A DNA stretch of 31,168 nucleotides, taken from contig NZCU01000026.1 of the NCBI GenBank assembly GCA_002688395.1, forward strand, positions 1-31,168, in the 5' to 3' direction. The stretch is from Nanobdellota archaeon (lineage in GTDB: Archaea > Nanobdellota > Nanobdellia > SCGC-AAA011-G17 > ARS1403). A program made the position numbers and the translations under genes. The notes under the pieces are model-generated. The model saw only the letters and a program-made list of their open reading frames with translations, had not been told where the DNA came from and ran no database searches. This document shows, one piece after another, positions 14,431-22,855 of this stretch (the stretch's first letter is position 1; the number at the start of each line of letters is the position of its first letter).

Positions 14431-14764
14431 TTTTTTCTTTTACTATTTTCCTAACTTCTTTTTCTGTTACAAAGTTAAGAGGGTTCCACATATTAATATA
14501 TTTTTCTAAAACCGCTACATCTTGTGATGAAGCAAAATTTTCTGTTCCTTTTATGATATCTTTCATAGTTTCTTTTATAGTTTCTAAATTATTTTTTAAT
14601 TCCCTAATATCTACATTTAAATTTTTAATTTCCTTAGCTATGTTTTTATATTCACTAATCATATTAGAATCTGTTACTAGTAATCTTTCTCTTAATGTTG
14701 TTAGTTTAGACTCATTAATTCTTAATCTTCCTATGACTTCATTGAATGTATTTTGGTCTGCCAT
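14423..14764 (-). CDS. Small coiled-coil protein upstream of pilus ATPase, 113 aa
   Basis: This soluble, largely helical protein has a coiled-coil core (KNIAKEIKNLNVDIRELKNN) and a distinctive C-terminal block, LEKYINMWNPLNFVTEKEV, in which Trp-Asn-Pro and the following Phe-Val-Thr look like a conserved motif. Archaeal ArlD/E-type proteins end in a broadly similar helical domain, so an accessory role at the base of the pilus motor is plausible. It is the first gene of the minus-strand pair that diverges from the ATPase gene at 14825, with a 60-bp gap containing both promoters. The assignment rests on context plus general architecture. Confidence 0.75.
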   Translation of the reverse strand: MADQNTFNEVIGRLRINESKLTTLRERLLVTDSNMISEYKNIAKEIKNLNVDIRELKNNLETIKETMKDIIKGTENFASSQDVAVLEKYINMWNPLNFVTEKEVRKIVKEKNG

Positions 14765-14824
14765 TTTAAAACGAAAGTTATTTATTATTGGGTTAAGATA
14801 ATATAAATAAGTTGCGGTGAGATT
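14765..14824. promoter_or_regulatory. Divergent promoter between coiled-coil genes and ATPase/platform operon
   Basis: The 60-bp gap contains an AT box AATATAAATAA near 14800-14810. GGTGAG at 14816-14821 is 3 nt before ATG 14825 and serves as a close ribosome binding site. On the minus strand the AT-rich run near 14780-14790 (AATAATAAATAAC) is about 20-25 nt before 14764. Co-regulation of the two sides is likely. Confidence 0.4.
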
Positions 14825-17074
14825 ATGGTAAAAGAGGGTTATGAGATTCTAAAAGAAGGTAGAGAGAGTGTTATGAGGTTGAATTATGAAAAAGTTAGTT
14901 TTGTTCCTAGTTTAGAAGATAGTGCAACTTGTATGGCAGATGCTGTTGGGAAATTAGCAGAAGAGCCTGGAGTTAGTAGGATTGTTTTTAGACAGAGGAG
15001 AAATTATCATTATGGTCCTTTCCAGACTACTATGTTAAATCAAATTGGAGCTTTGTATAATCATTTAATTAAAACTAAAAAATTTCTTTTGAGTTTAGAA
15101 GGGATGCCTTATCTTATTGAGAAAAGGGCAATTGTCCAAAATTTAATTAATTCTTTAAGAGGAGATCCTATTGGGATGTATGTGGAAGTTAGGAGATTAT
15201 TAAGAGAAGAGAAAATAATAAATAAAAGATTAATAGATGAACAAGATTTAGGAGCTAGCAATCATTATATTTCTTTGTTAAATGAAATTAAAAGATTAAT
15301 GGAACAAACGAGAATTGTTATTTCTACTAAACCTTTTTTAGAAGGTTATAGAATTGGAGATAGAGCTATTTATAAAAAATTATTTTTTCCAGATATTACC
15401 CCTGATTTTATGTTTACAAGATTAATGAGTAAGATTCCTATAGGGGGTGATGAATTAGATACATATAAAATTGATAAAGGAAGTGATGTTACTATTTTTG
15501 AAACTCCTGATGATATTAAATATTTGTATTATTTGAATCCCCCTGAGTTTAAAATCAGTGAAGATAAATATGAATTATTAGATTTGGCTAAGAGAGTTTT
15601 AATTGGACATAAACCTAAAGCAGAAGAATTTGTAGATCCTGAAAAAATGAGATCTACTTTCTTTAATATTGGGAAAGATATGTTGCAAGAACTTGCTGAT
15701 AAACAAGGATTAGAATTAGGTTTTGATGAACTAAGAGAATTAACTAGTATTTTAGTAAGATATACTGTTGGTTTTGGTTTATTAGAAGTATTGTTAAAAG
15801 ATGAGAAAGTTCAAGATATTACGATTAATGGCCCTATTGGACAAACTCCTATATTTATTGTTCATCAAGATTATGATGAATGTGTTACTAATATAATTCC
15901 TAGTGCTGAAGATGCTGAGAGTTGGGCTACTAAATTTAGATTATTAAGTGGGAGAGCTTTAGATGAAGCTAATCCTGTACTTGATACTGAATTATTAGTT
16001 CCTGGAGCTAGAGCTAGAGTTGCTATTATTTCTAAGCCATTAAGTCCTTATGGATTAGCTTATGCATTAAGAAGACATAGGGATAAGCCATGGACTTTGC
16101 CATTATTTGTTCAAAATAGAATGATTAGTCCTTTAGCTGGAGGGTTAATGAGTTTTTTAATTGATGGAAGTAGAACTATGTTGATTGCTGGTACTAGAAG
16201 TTCGGGTAAGACTAGTTTTTTAGCTTCTTGTTTAGTTGAAATTATGAGAAAATATAGAATTATAACCACTGAAGATACTTTAGAGTTGCCTGTTAATTCC
16301 TTGAGAGAATTAGGATATAATATTCAGCCTATGAAAGTTAGAAGTGCAATTACTGGTGGAGAAACTGAAATGGAAGCTGCTGAAGGAATAAGAACTAGTT
16401 TGAGATTAGGAGATTCAGCTTTAATTGTTGGAGAGATAAGATCTAAAGAAGCTAAAGCATTATATGAAGCTATGAGAGTTGGAGCGCTTGCGAATGTTGT
16501 TGCAGGTACCATCCATGGAGATTCCCCCTATGGTGTTTATGATAGGGTTGTAAATGATTTAGATGTTCCTAAAACTAGTTTTAAGGCTACTGATATAATT
16601 GTTGTTTGTAATCCCGTTAAGAGTGCTGATGGGTTACATAAATGGAGAAGAGTTGTACAAATAACAGAAGTTAGGAAGAGATGGGAAGATGATCCTTTAA
16701 GAGAGAATGGATTTGTTGATTTGATGAAGTATGATACTAGAGAAGATGCTTTGAAACCTACTGATGAATTAATGAATGGAGAGAGTGATGTTATTAAAAA
16801 TATTGCTTCTAATGTTGGAGAATGGGTTGGAAATTGGGATGCTGTTTGGGATAATATTATTTTAAGGACTAAGATTAAAGAATCTTTAATTAATTATGCT
16901 GAGAAAACTAAAAATAATAATTTATTAGAAGCCAGATTTGCTATTAGTTCTAATGATCAATTTCATAAAATTGGTGATAGTGTTAAGAAAGAAATTGGTA
17001 GTTTAGAACCTAGAAGGATATTTTTCGAATGGGAAGAATGGTTGAAGAAGATGATTAAGATGAAGAAAATATAA
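14825..17074 (+). CDS. Type IV pilus/archaellum-type secretion ATPase (FlaI/TadA/VirB11 family)
   Basis: This hexameric motor ATPase powers assembly of pilin-like subunits at the membrane. The 749-residue protein has a long N-terminal region (about 1-330), then the secretion ATPase core. Walker A is GTRSSGKTS at 456-464, the Asp-box region is TTEDTLELPV, Walker B is ALIVGEIRS with Glu537, and the His box is GTIHGDSPYGVYDRV. The extended N-terminus and C-terminal helical tail make it longer than FlaI (about 500-550 residues). It is separated by 1 bp from the platform protein gene, and prepilin-like genes follow on the same strand. It may drive a pilus, an archaellum-like filament or a secretion pseudopilus. 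Confidence 0.95.
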   Translation: MVKEGYEILKEGRESVMRLNYEKVSFVPSLEDSATCMADAVGKLAEEPGVSRIVFRQRRNYHYGPFQTTMLNQIGALYNHLIKTKKFLLSLEGMPYLIEKRAIVQNLINSLRGDPIGMYVEVRRLLREEKIINKRLIDEQDLGASNHYISLLNEIKRLMEQTRIVISTKPFLEGYRIGDRAIYKKLFFPDITPDFMFTRLMSKIPIGGDELDTYKIDKGSDVTIFETPDDIKYLYYLNPPEFKISEDKYELLDLAKRVLIGHKPKAEEFVDPEKMRSTFFNIGKDMLQELADKQGLELGFDELRELTSILVRYTVGFGLLEVLLKDEKVQDITINGPIGQTPIFIVHQDYDECVTNIIPSAEDAESWATKFRLLSGRALDEANPVLDTELLVPGARARVAIISKPLSPYGLAYALRRHRDKPWTLPLFVQNRMISPLAGGLMSFLIDGSRTMLIAGTRSSGKTSFLASCLVEIMRKYRIITTEDTLELPVNSLRELGYNIQPMKVRSAITGGETEMEAAEGIRTSLRLGDSALIVGEIRSKEAKALYEAMRVGALANVVAGTIHGDSPYGVYDRVVNDLDVPKTSFKATDIIVVCNPVKSADGLHKWRRVVQITEVRKRWEDDPLRENGFVDLMKYDTREDALKPTDELMNGESDVIKNIASNVGEWVGNWDAVWDNIILRTKIKESLINYAEKTKNNNLLEARFAISSNDQFHKIGDSVKKEIGSLEPRRIFFEWEEWLKKMIKMKKI

Positions 17075-17075
17075 A

Positions 17076-19172
17076 ATGGCTAAGAAAAAAGAGATTGATG
17101 ACATTCTAGAAAAATATCGTAAAAAATTAGATGGAAATTATGATGTTGAGGGATTTTCTAGACAATATCAAAAATTTAAAGATGAGAGAGTTAAGAAAAA
17201 TCTAACCTTTTATGAAAAATCCTGTAATTTTTGTGAGAAATTATTGAAAGTTAAAGTTGATAAGAAAAAAAGATCTAAATTATTGGAAAGTATTTCTAGA
17301 ACTGAATTAAAAATAACTCCTGAAGGGGCTAATAGTTTTGCTTTTTTTATTGGAGCATTTTTTATTCTTATTGGAGCACTTGTATTTTTTTTAAGCCTGA
17401 TTTTTGGTTCTTTTAGTTTATTTGTTCCTATGATTTTTATAATTCTTGGAATTGTTTTTATTAAATTATTTTTAGAAAGACCAAATAGACTGGCCAATAG
17501 ACTAAGATTAAAAGCTGGTAATCAGATGGTGTTATGTATTTTGTATATTGTTATGTTTATGAGACATACAAGTAATTTAGAACATGCTGTTAAGTTTGCT
17601 GCACAAAATATTAATGATCCTTTATCTGGAGATTTGAAAAAAGTAATTTGGGATGTTGAAAATGGAAAATACTCTACAATAAGAGAATCTTTAGATGTTT
17701 ATTTGGAAAGTTGGAGAGATTATAATTCTGATTTTGTTAATTCTTTTCATTTAATTGAAAGTAGTTTATTTGAACCAAGTGAAGATAGGAGAATTGAGAT
17801 TTTAGAAAGAGGGTTAGATTCAATGTTAGAAGGAACACATGAAAGAATGTTACATTATGCTCAAGATTTGAAAAATCCTGTTACCAATTTATACATGCTT
17901 GGAATTATTTTACCGGTTTTAGGGTTGATTATTTTACCTTTAGTTGGGGCTTTTATTGGTGTCAAGTGGTATTGGATTGCATTTTTTTATAATTTAATTT
18001 TACCTGTTCTTGTTTATTTATTAGGACTTAATATTTTGGAGAAGAGACCTAGTGGAGAAGGAGAGGCTACTGATGTAGATAAGAGTTTTAATAAATACAA
18101 ATCTGTTGATGTTTTCGGGATAAAATTAAATCCTTTATTTATTGCTATACCTTTATTTTTGTTAATTATGTTTATTGGTTTGAGTCCTATTCTTTTAAGA
18201 TTTTTTGGGCTTAATGATTTTTTTGGATATAGGGCTCAAGGTGATGAATTATTTGGACCGTTTAGTTTAATTTCTCTTTTATTGAGTTTGGGGATTCCTT
18301 TGGCAATGGCTCTTGGATTAAGTATTTATTACAAATTAAAGACTAAAAACTTAGTTGCTATTAGAAAAAACGCTAAAGATTTAGAAAGGGAATTTTCTGG
18401 AAGTTTATTTCAATTAGGGAATAGAATTGAGGATGGATTACCTGGGGAAATTGCATTTAGTAAAGTTGCTGAAACTACAAGAGGAACGGCTACTGGAGAT
18501 TTTTTTAATATTGTTAGTTATAATATTAGAAATTTAGGTATGAGTATTAAAGATTCTATTTTTAATCCTAAAATTGGGGCTATTGTGAAATACCCTAGTA
18601 AGGTTATTAAAAGTAGTATGGAAGTTTTATTAGAAAGTAGCAGGAAAGGTCCTCAAGTTGCTGCACATTCTTTGATAAGTGTTAGTAATTATATGACTAA
18701 TGTTCATAAAGTTAATGAAAGGTTAAAAGATTTATTAGCTGATGTTATTAGTAGTTTAAGAGGACAAATTAATTTTTTGACGCCTATAATTGCTGGTATT
18801 GTTGTTGGTATTGGAAATACTATTACTAGTGTTGTAGTAGGGTTAGGTCCTGCACTAAGCGCTAGTGGTGGAGGAGGAGAAGCCGCTTTTGGGATTAATA
18901 CAAGTATTTTACAGGATCTTTTTCCTTTGAGTAAAATAATTCCACCTTACTTTTTCCAAGTTATAGTTGGGGTTTATTTAGTACAGATTACAATTATTAT
19001 GACAATCTTAGCTAGTTATATAGAAAATGGTGTTGATAAACTAGATCAAGAATATTCTTTAGGAAAAAATTTGCTTAAAAGCGTAAGTTTTTATATTCTC
19101 ATAACGTTTGTAGTTACAATCATGTTGTTTTTTATGGCGAGAGGAGTATTAGATATAAGTGGAAATTTTTAA
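17076..19172 (+). CDS. Pilus assembly platform protein with two T2SSF domains (FlaJ/TadC-like)
   Basis: This 698-residue inner-membrane platform works with the adjacent ATPase. After a soluble N-terminal helix-rich part (1-85) there are two membrane helices. The first cytoplasmic T2SSF domain follows (about 150-260, with RHTSNLEHAVKFAAQNI and the IWDVENGKY motif), then membrane helices at about 270-320 and 350-435. The second T2SSF domain (about 445-580, EFSGSLFQLGNRIEDGLPGE and SRKGPQVAAHSL) is followed by C-terminal helices. The duplicated layout is that of archaeal FlaJ/ArlJ-type proteins. The TadC-like second domain ends with a long block LSASGGGGEAAFGINTS between helices, which may lie outside the cell. 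Confidence 0.93.
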   Translation: MAKKKEIDDILEKYRKKLDGNYDVEGFSRQYQKFKDERVKKNLTFYEKSCNFCEKLLKVKVDKKKRSKLLESISRTELKITPEGANSFAFFIGAFFILIGALVFFLSLIFGSFSLFVPMIFIILGIVFIKLFLERPNRLANRLRLKAGNQMVLCILYIVMFMRHTSNLEHAVKFAAQNINDPLSGDLKKVIWDVENGKYSTIRESLDVYLESWRDYNSDFVNSFHLIESSLFEPSEDRRIEILERGLDSMLEGTHERMLHYAQDLKNPVTNLYMLGIILPVLGLIILPLVGAFIGVKWYWIAFFYNLILPVLVYLLGLNILEKRPSGEGEATDVDKSFNKYKSVDVFGIKLNPLFIAIPLFLLIMFIGLSPILLRFFGLNDFFGYRAQGDELFGPFSLISLLLSLGIPLAMALGLSIYYKLKTKNLVAIRKNAKDLEREFSGSLFQLGNRIEDGLPGEIAFSKVAETTRGTATGDFFNIVSYNIRNLGMSIKDSIFNPKIGAIVKYPSKVIKSSMEVLLESSRKGPQVAAHSLISVSNYMTNVHKVNERLKDLLADVISSLRGQINFLTPIIAGIVVGIGNTITSVVVGLGPALSASGGGGEAAFGINTSILQDLFPLSKIIPPYFFQVIVGVYLVQITIIMTILASYIENGVDKLDQEYSLGKNLLKSVSFYILITFVVTIMLFFMARGVLDISGNF

Positions 19173-19173
19173 A

Positions 19174-19284
19174 ATGAAAAGAAGAGGTTTGGTTGAAGAA
19201 AAAACAGTTGTGATAATTCTTTTTATTTTATTAGGGATTGCTTTATGGTTAATAATAAAAAAGGTGGTTAGCAATGCATTCTAA
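19174..19284 (+). CDS. 36-aa prepilin-like microprotein
   Basis: The short frame MKRRGLVEEKTVVIILFILL ends in WLIIKKVVSNAF. It has the charged start plus Gly, then a hydrophobic helix, which is the layout of an archaeal class III (prepilin) signal sequence, here with almost no ectodomain. It begins at the base following the stop of the platform gene plus one and overlaps the start of the next gene by 11 bp, so it fits tightly in the operon. It could be a minor pilin or an assembly subunit consisting only of the membrane helix. A role is inferred from pattern and position. Confidence 0.68.
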   Translation: MKRRGLVEEKTVVIILFILLGIALWLIIKKVVSNAF

Positions 19285-20095
19285 GAAAGGAGAACTTGCT
19301 ACTAAGAGTGTTGCAGAAATAGCTCTTATTTTATTTGGAGCATTTGCTGTAGTTTTTGTAGGTGCATCTATTTTTGGTGGTGGAAGTGGTTTTTTTGAAG
19401 GATTTGGTTGTAAAGTTAGTGTTTATTTTTCAGATCAAACTCATGGATTAATGCCGCCAATTTGTTACACTCAAGATAGAGTTATTGAAACTACTGATAA
19501 AGATAAAATAATATCAGAAGTTGTTGAAAATATGAGAAGTTGTTGGAACCAATGGGGAGAAGGAGATTTAGATCCAGATGGAGAGAATTGGTGGGTTAAT
19601 AATGAGTTTAAATGTTTTAAATGTGCTAGATTAAAATTTCCTGAGTATAAGAATGTTGGAGATGATAAAATATCTATAAGTGAATTTGAAGATTATTTAG
19701 AAGATACTAATAATAAAGTTAAGGGATATAAAGGAACTTTCCTTAATTATTTTGATAATAGAGTTATGTTTAGTTTTCCTGGAGAATATGCTAATGATAT
19801 GATAAGAAGTGATGAAGAGTATGCCGTTACTTTTGTTGAAAATATTAAAAGTAATGATTTGATAAGATATAGTTCACGTATTACTACAGTAGCCACAAGC
19901 GCTGCAGTTTATTGTGCTGTTTCAGGAGTGGGAACTCCAGCTACACCTGCATGCGCTGCTATTGGTGGAGTAGCAGGACTTGTATTTGCTATGGGTGAAG
20001 ATGTTATAGATTGGATAAGTGGTGTTGATGATAAAGATATAATAAGGGTTTCAAGATTTGATGATATTAAATTATGTAAAGGGGTTTTCTCATGA
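19274..20095 (+). CDS. Prepilin-like surface protein, Cys-rich ectodomain, 273 aa
   Basis: The N-terminus MHSKKGELATKSVAEIALIL followed by LFGAFAVVFVGASIF fits a prepilin: basic start, Gly, then a long hydrophobic helix. The ectodomain has paired cysteines (GCKVSVYF..., PPICY, SCWNQWGEGDLDP, and a FKCFKC pair) and the phrase ISEFEDYLEDTNNKVKG followed by a Tyr/Phe-rich YKGTFLNYF. Such Trp/Gly and Cys-x-x-Cys spaced domains recur in small secreted proteins of DPANN-type archaea, but I know no named family. It has a second hydrophobic stretch near residues 210-240 (AAVYCAVSGVGTPATPACAA). It overlaps the next gene by 4 bp. Confidence 0.82.
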   Translation: MHSKKGELATKSVAEIALILFGAFAVVFVGASIFGGGSGFFEGFGCKVSVYFSDQTHGLMPPICYTQDRVIETTDKDKIISEVVENMRSCWNQWGEGDLDPDGENWWVNNEFKCFKCARLKFPEYKNVGDDKISISEFEDYLEDTNNKVKGYKGTFLNYFDNRVMFSFPGEYANDMIRSDEEYAVTFVENIKSNDLIRYSSRITTVATSAAVYCAVSGVGTPATPACAAIGGVAGLVFAMGEDVIDWISGVDDKDIIRVSRFDDIKLCKGVFS

Positions 20096-20241
20096 ATAAA
20101 AAAGGAGGAATAGCAATCAATAAAACTATAGGAATGATATTAGTTTTATTAGCACTTATGACATTAGTTTTATTTACATTTTTTTTAAAAGATAAAGGTG
20201 TAGAAATAGTAGAAGTTATTAAAAATTTAGTAAAAATATAA
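20092..20241 (+). CDS. 49-aa prepilin-like microprotein
   Basis: Begins MNKKGGIAINKTIGMILVLL, continues through a hydrophobic helix to about residue 31, then ends with a charged helix KDKGVEIVEVIKN. The MNKKG start repeats in other genes here and matches the charge-plus-Gly cleavage context of class III signal peptides. The ATG overlaps the stop of the previous gene (ATGA) and the next gene begins 1 bp after its stop. The length and layout resemble a minimal pilin subunit. It has no other recognisable feature. Confidence 0.72.
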   Translation: MNKKGGIAINKTIGMILVLLALMTLVLFTFFLKDKGVEIVEVIKNLVKI

Positions 20242-20242
20242 A

Positions 20243-21313
20243 ATGGCAGAAGGAAAAGGAATTGAGACTCTTATTCCATGGATTATAGGTATTACAGTTC
20301 TTCTTGTTATTATTGGATTGAGAGGTACTGTTTGGGGAGAAACTAAAGGAGCTGTAGAAACAACTTTAGATATAGATAAGTATAAAGAACAGGCTGAAGA
20401 AATATATAAAGAAGTGTCAAAAACCCCTAGAGAAGTTGAATTAGAAAATGCTAATCAGATAGCTGATAAATTTATTGAACTTTTTAATTCTATTGAAGGA
20501 AATGATTGTGTTACTTCTTTAAATATAGATGAGTATGATGCTAATTTTGATGTTGAGTTTAGAAAAGCAAGTGATGGAAGAAATGTTATTAGAGTTTTTA
20601 AAGATGAGAGAGGGGCTATTGGTACTAAAAATTTGGATAAAGAAGTCTATTTTAATTCTAGAGAAAATACTAATTTTATATTAAAAGGATTTGAAGAAAT
20701 TGAGTTTAATGGAATAACTTATTCTCAAGTTGACTTAGTTGGAGGTCTTTATGTTCACAAATCTCTTTCTGGAGAACTTTACTTTTATAGTAATAGAGAC
20801 TTAAGGTGGATTATAAATAATAAATTAAGTTGTGAAGCTAAAAAAACATTTGATAGATTATCAGATGACATAAGAAGTGGAGATATTGATGAGGTTCAGT
20901 ATTTAATTTCTAACATTAAACTACTTTTTGGTGAAAATTTATACTCTAAGGCTCTTGATGCTTATTATAGACTATATAGGTTGGATGCTCAGGAAGTTGT
21001 AGTTGTTAGAGCTGATCAGTGGGCTGAAGTAGAATCTATTTGGGAGGAAATTGTAGGAGGACTTGAAGGGGATTTTTATTTATGTGAAGATTTAAGCAAA
21101 ATTTTTAGATGTTTTGATTTAACAATTCAGGTTTCTCAAAAATCTGCAGGGCTTGGTGACTTTGTTGATTCTTCAATTAGGGAGAACTGTGATTTTGGGA
21201 TTAGCGAGGTTATTAATAATATTCCTAGAAGTAGTACTCCTCCTTGGTATGGGGATAAGAAGAGCTGTGAAGAATCTAGGCTTAGTAAAATAGGGGTTTT
21301 ACCTCAAGTTTAA
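20243..21313 (+). CDS. Membrane-anchored extracellular protein, 356 aa
   Basis: One N-terminal hydrophobic helix (about residues 11-28, LIPWIIGITVLLVIIGL) after a short basic start (MAEGKG) anchors a large, mostly charged ectodomain of about 320 residues. The linker (KGAVETTLDIDKYKEQAEEI) looks helical, followed by beta-rich segments. Six cysteines occur near the N- and C-terminal parts of the ectodomain (for example NDCVTS, YLCEDLSKIFRC, NCDFG, KSCEES), suggesting disulfides. No enzymatic motif is recognised. Packed between prepilin-like genes, it probably forms part of the same surface structure, perhaps as a minor subunit or tip component; this is inferred from context. Confidence 0.8.
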   Translation: MAEGKGIETLIPWIIGITVLLVIIGLRGTVWGETKGAVETTLDIDKYKEQAEEIYKEVSKTPREVELENANQIADKFIELFNSIEGNDCVTSLNIDEYDANFDVEFRKASDGRNVIRVFKDERGAIGTKNLDKEVYFNSRENTNFILKGFEEIEFNGITYSQVDLVGGLYVHKSLSGELYFYSNRDLRWIINNKLSCEAKKTFDRLSDDIRSGDIDEVQYLISNIKLLFGENLYSKALDAYYRLYRLDAQEVVVVRADQWAEVESIWEEIVGGLEGDFYLCEDLSKIFRCFDLTIQVSQKSAGLGDFVDSSIRENCDFGISEVINNIPRSSTPPWYGDKKSCEESRLSKIGVLPQV

Positions 21314-21321
21314 TAGAAAAC

Positions 21322-21371
21322 TTTAAATATAAACCAAATAATTTATATATAAGTTAAAATATTAAAGGTGA
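21322..21371 (+). promoter_or_regulatory. Internal promoter and Shine-Dalgarno inside the pilin-like region
   Basis: TTTAAATA at 21322-21329 could start a transcript near 21350, which would carry the AAGGTGAT sequence just before the ATG pair at 21373/21376. A second box, TTTATATA at 21342-21349, would instead give a leaderless start near 21371. The 59-bp gap is the only clear break in the long run of overlapping pilin-like genes, so expression of the downstream group may be separate. Confidence 0.5.
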
Positions 21372-21375
21372 TATG

Positions 21376-21744
21376 ATGAATAAAAGAGGACAAGGTGGTC
21401 TTTCTATGAACACAATTGTGGTAGCTATTATTGCTATTATTATTTTATTATTACTTGTTACATTTTTTACTGGAGGTTTAGGTACTATTGGTCAAAGAAT
21501 TACTAATGTTTTCCAAACTGGAACTGCTGGTTATGATTTAGATTTGGCGGTTAGAAATTGTGAAGACTTTTGTGCTAGAGCAGAAAGATTAAGTGATCAA
21601 GATGCGGTTAGTATTTCTGCGGCTTGTACTCAGACTTTTGATATTGATACAGATGGAGATGGTAGTCCTGATGGAGAATATGATTGTACTGGAACTAAAC
21701 AAAATCCTCAAGTTCCTGGAGTTAGCTGTTCAGTGAGTTGTTAA
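21376..21744 (+). CDS. Prepilin-like protein with EF-hand-like loop
   Basis: The second of two adjacent ATGs (21376) is preferred because it gives MNKRGQGGLSMNTIVVAIIA, matching the MNK(K/R)G starts nearby, and fits the GGTGAT ribosome binding site better than 21373. A hydrophobic Ile-rich helix follows, then a small ectodomain with conserved-looking cysteines (RNCEDFCARA, SAACTQ, YDCTG, SCSVSC). The ectodomain contains the loop DTDGDGSPDGE, with Asp spacing D-x-D-x-D-G-x-x-D as in calcium-binding EF-hand or dockerin loops. The mature protein would be about 115 residues. It may be a major or minor pilin stabilised by disulfides and calcium. Confidence 0.8.
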   Translation: MNKRGQGGLSMNTIVVAIIAIIILLLLVTFFTGGLGTIGQRITNVFQTGTAGYDLDLAVRNCEDFCARAERLSDQDAVSISAACTQTFDIDTDGDGSPDGEYDCTGTKQNPQVPGVSCSVSC

Positions 21745-21762
21745 TCAACTCTTTTTCTTATT

Positions 21763-21948
21763 ATGAATAAAAAAGGTATGAGTTGGAGCGTTATTGTAAC
21801 AGCAATTATTGCTTTAATTGTTTTGTTATTTGTTATTTTTATTTTTAAAGAACAAATTGGTGAGCTATTTAAGAATTTTTTAAACATAGTAAAAATGACA
21901 ACTTCTGGTTCTGAGGAATTTTCTAAAAGTATTGGAGATTTAACCTAA
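21763..21948 (+). CDS. 61-aa prepilin-like protein
   Basis: Starts MNKKGMSWSVIVTAIIALIV with the same basic-Gly context as its neighbours, a hydrophobic helix to about residue 28, then a short soluble tail (KEQIGELFKNFL ... SEEFSKSIGDLT) that looks helical. At 61 residues it is close to the size of a minimal pilin with only the spine helix. It follows the EF-hand-loop protein after 18 bp. The exact function is not visible from sequence. Confidence 0.75.
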   Translation: MNKKGMSWSVIVTAIIALIVLLFVIFIFKEQIGELFKNFLNIVKMTTSGSEEFSKSIGDLT

Positions 21949-21989
21949 TAAAGAAAAATTATTTAAAGTTTTGAACTAAATTAAAGCAT

Positions 21990-22478
21990 ATGGTTAAGTT
22001 TGTTACAGAACATACTCTTGGACTAATGTTAGTTTTATTAGCGCTTATCCCTCTTACTAGTTGTGCTGTTAAAGTTTTGAAACCTGCTAATTGTGATCTA
22101 ACAGCTATTGATCAATTTAATGAATTTAGTAAAGATTTTGAAAATTGTGCTGCTAATGGAAATCAATGTGGTAGCTTTTCTAATATTGAAATTCCGGAGA
22201 AACATGAAATTCTTTTAGAAAGTAGTGGGAGTTTTACGAGAGTAAGTTTAATATGTGATGAGCAAGAAAATAAGATTAAATTCTTTGATAATATAGGATT
22301 ATGTGTTTCTGTGGACAATAGGTATTCTCATGAATTAGATGAATTTAATTTAGATAAAGATGTTGATAGGACTTTTTCTAGGAATGGAAATATTAATTTG
22401 AAGAGAATTAGAGAAGGTGAGGTTTGTTTTGATAAAATTCCGGAGAGGAATCCCTTCATAGGTACTGGATTAAAATGA
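21990..22478 (+). CDS. Secreted or lipid-anchored Cys-containing protein, 162 aa
   Basis: Residues 9-25 form a hydrophobic signal segment ending in LIPLTSCAVK, which resembles a lipobox (L-T-S-C). The Cys after it could be lipid-modified as in archaeal lipoproteins. The start lacks the MNK(K/R)G pattern of its neighbours. The ectodomain (about 135 residues) has further cysteines (NCDLT, ENCAANGNQCGS, LICDEQ, LCVSVD, EVCFDK). It ends 4 bp into the next gene. Its location inside the pilin-like series suggests an associated surface protein; no family is recognised. Confidence 0.77.
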   Translation: MVKFVTEHTLGLMLVLLALIPLTSCAVKVLKPANCDLTAIDQFNEFSKDFENCAANGNQCGSFSNIEIPEKHEILLESSGSFTRVSLICDEQENKIKFFDNIGLCVSVDNRYSHELDEFNLDKDVDRTFSRNGNINLKRIREGEVCFDKIPERNPFIGTGLK

Positions 22479-22855
22479 ATAAAAGAGGTCAGGAATTTCC
22501 CCAATCTGAAACCATTGAGTATATTTTATTAATTGCTTTAGGAATTGCATTAGCTTTGATGTTGTCTAATACATTAAACACTGAAAGATATAATAGTATT
22601 AGAGCTGATGATTTATCTTTAGCTTTGAATTCTGTTTTTATTCCTGATGGAGATATTAGTTTAACTTATAATATGGGTAATGAAGAAAGAGAGGTTATTT
22701 TTGAGGATAATTTATTTAAGACCTATATTAATGATGGTATTAGGGAGAAGAAAGGATATATTTTAGTTGATAGGAATTATTTATGGGAAGCTAGAAGTGG
22801 TAAAGTAAATTCTTTGGAAATTTCTAAAAAAGGAAATAGGGTGGAAGTTGCATGA
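22475..22855 (+). CDS. Prepilin-like protein, 126 aa
   Basis: Begins MNKRGQEFPQSETIEYILLI, where the Gly is followed eight to ten residues later by Glu and a hydrophobic helix (YILLIALGIALALMLSN), the classic look of a pilin spine. The ectodomain of about 90 residues is beta-like with few cysteines (SLTYNMGNEEREVIFED ... SLEISKKGNRVEVA). It overlaps its neighbours by 4 bp on each side, so it is tightly embedded in the operon. It is a good candidate for a filament subunit. Confidence 0.82.
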   Translation: MNKRGQEFPQSETIEYILLIALGIALALMLSNTLNTERYNSIRADDLSLALNSVFIPDGDISLTYNMGNEEREVIFEDNLFKTYINDGIREKKGYILVDRNYLWEARSGKVNSLEISKKGNRVEVA

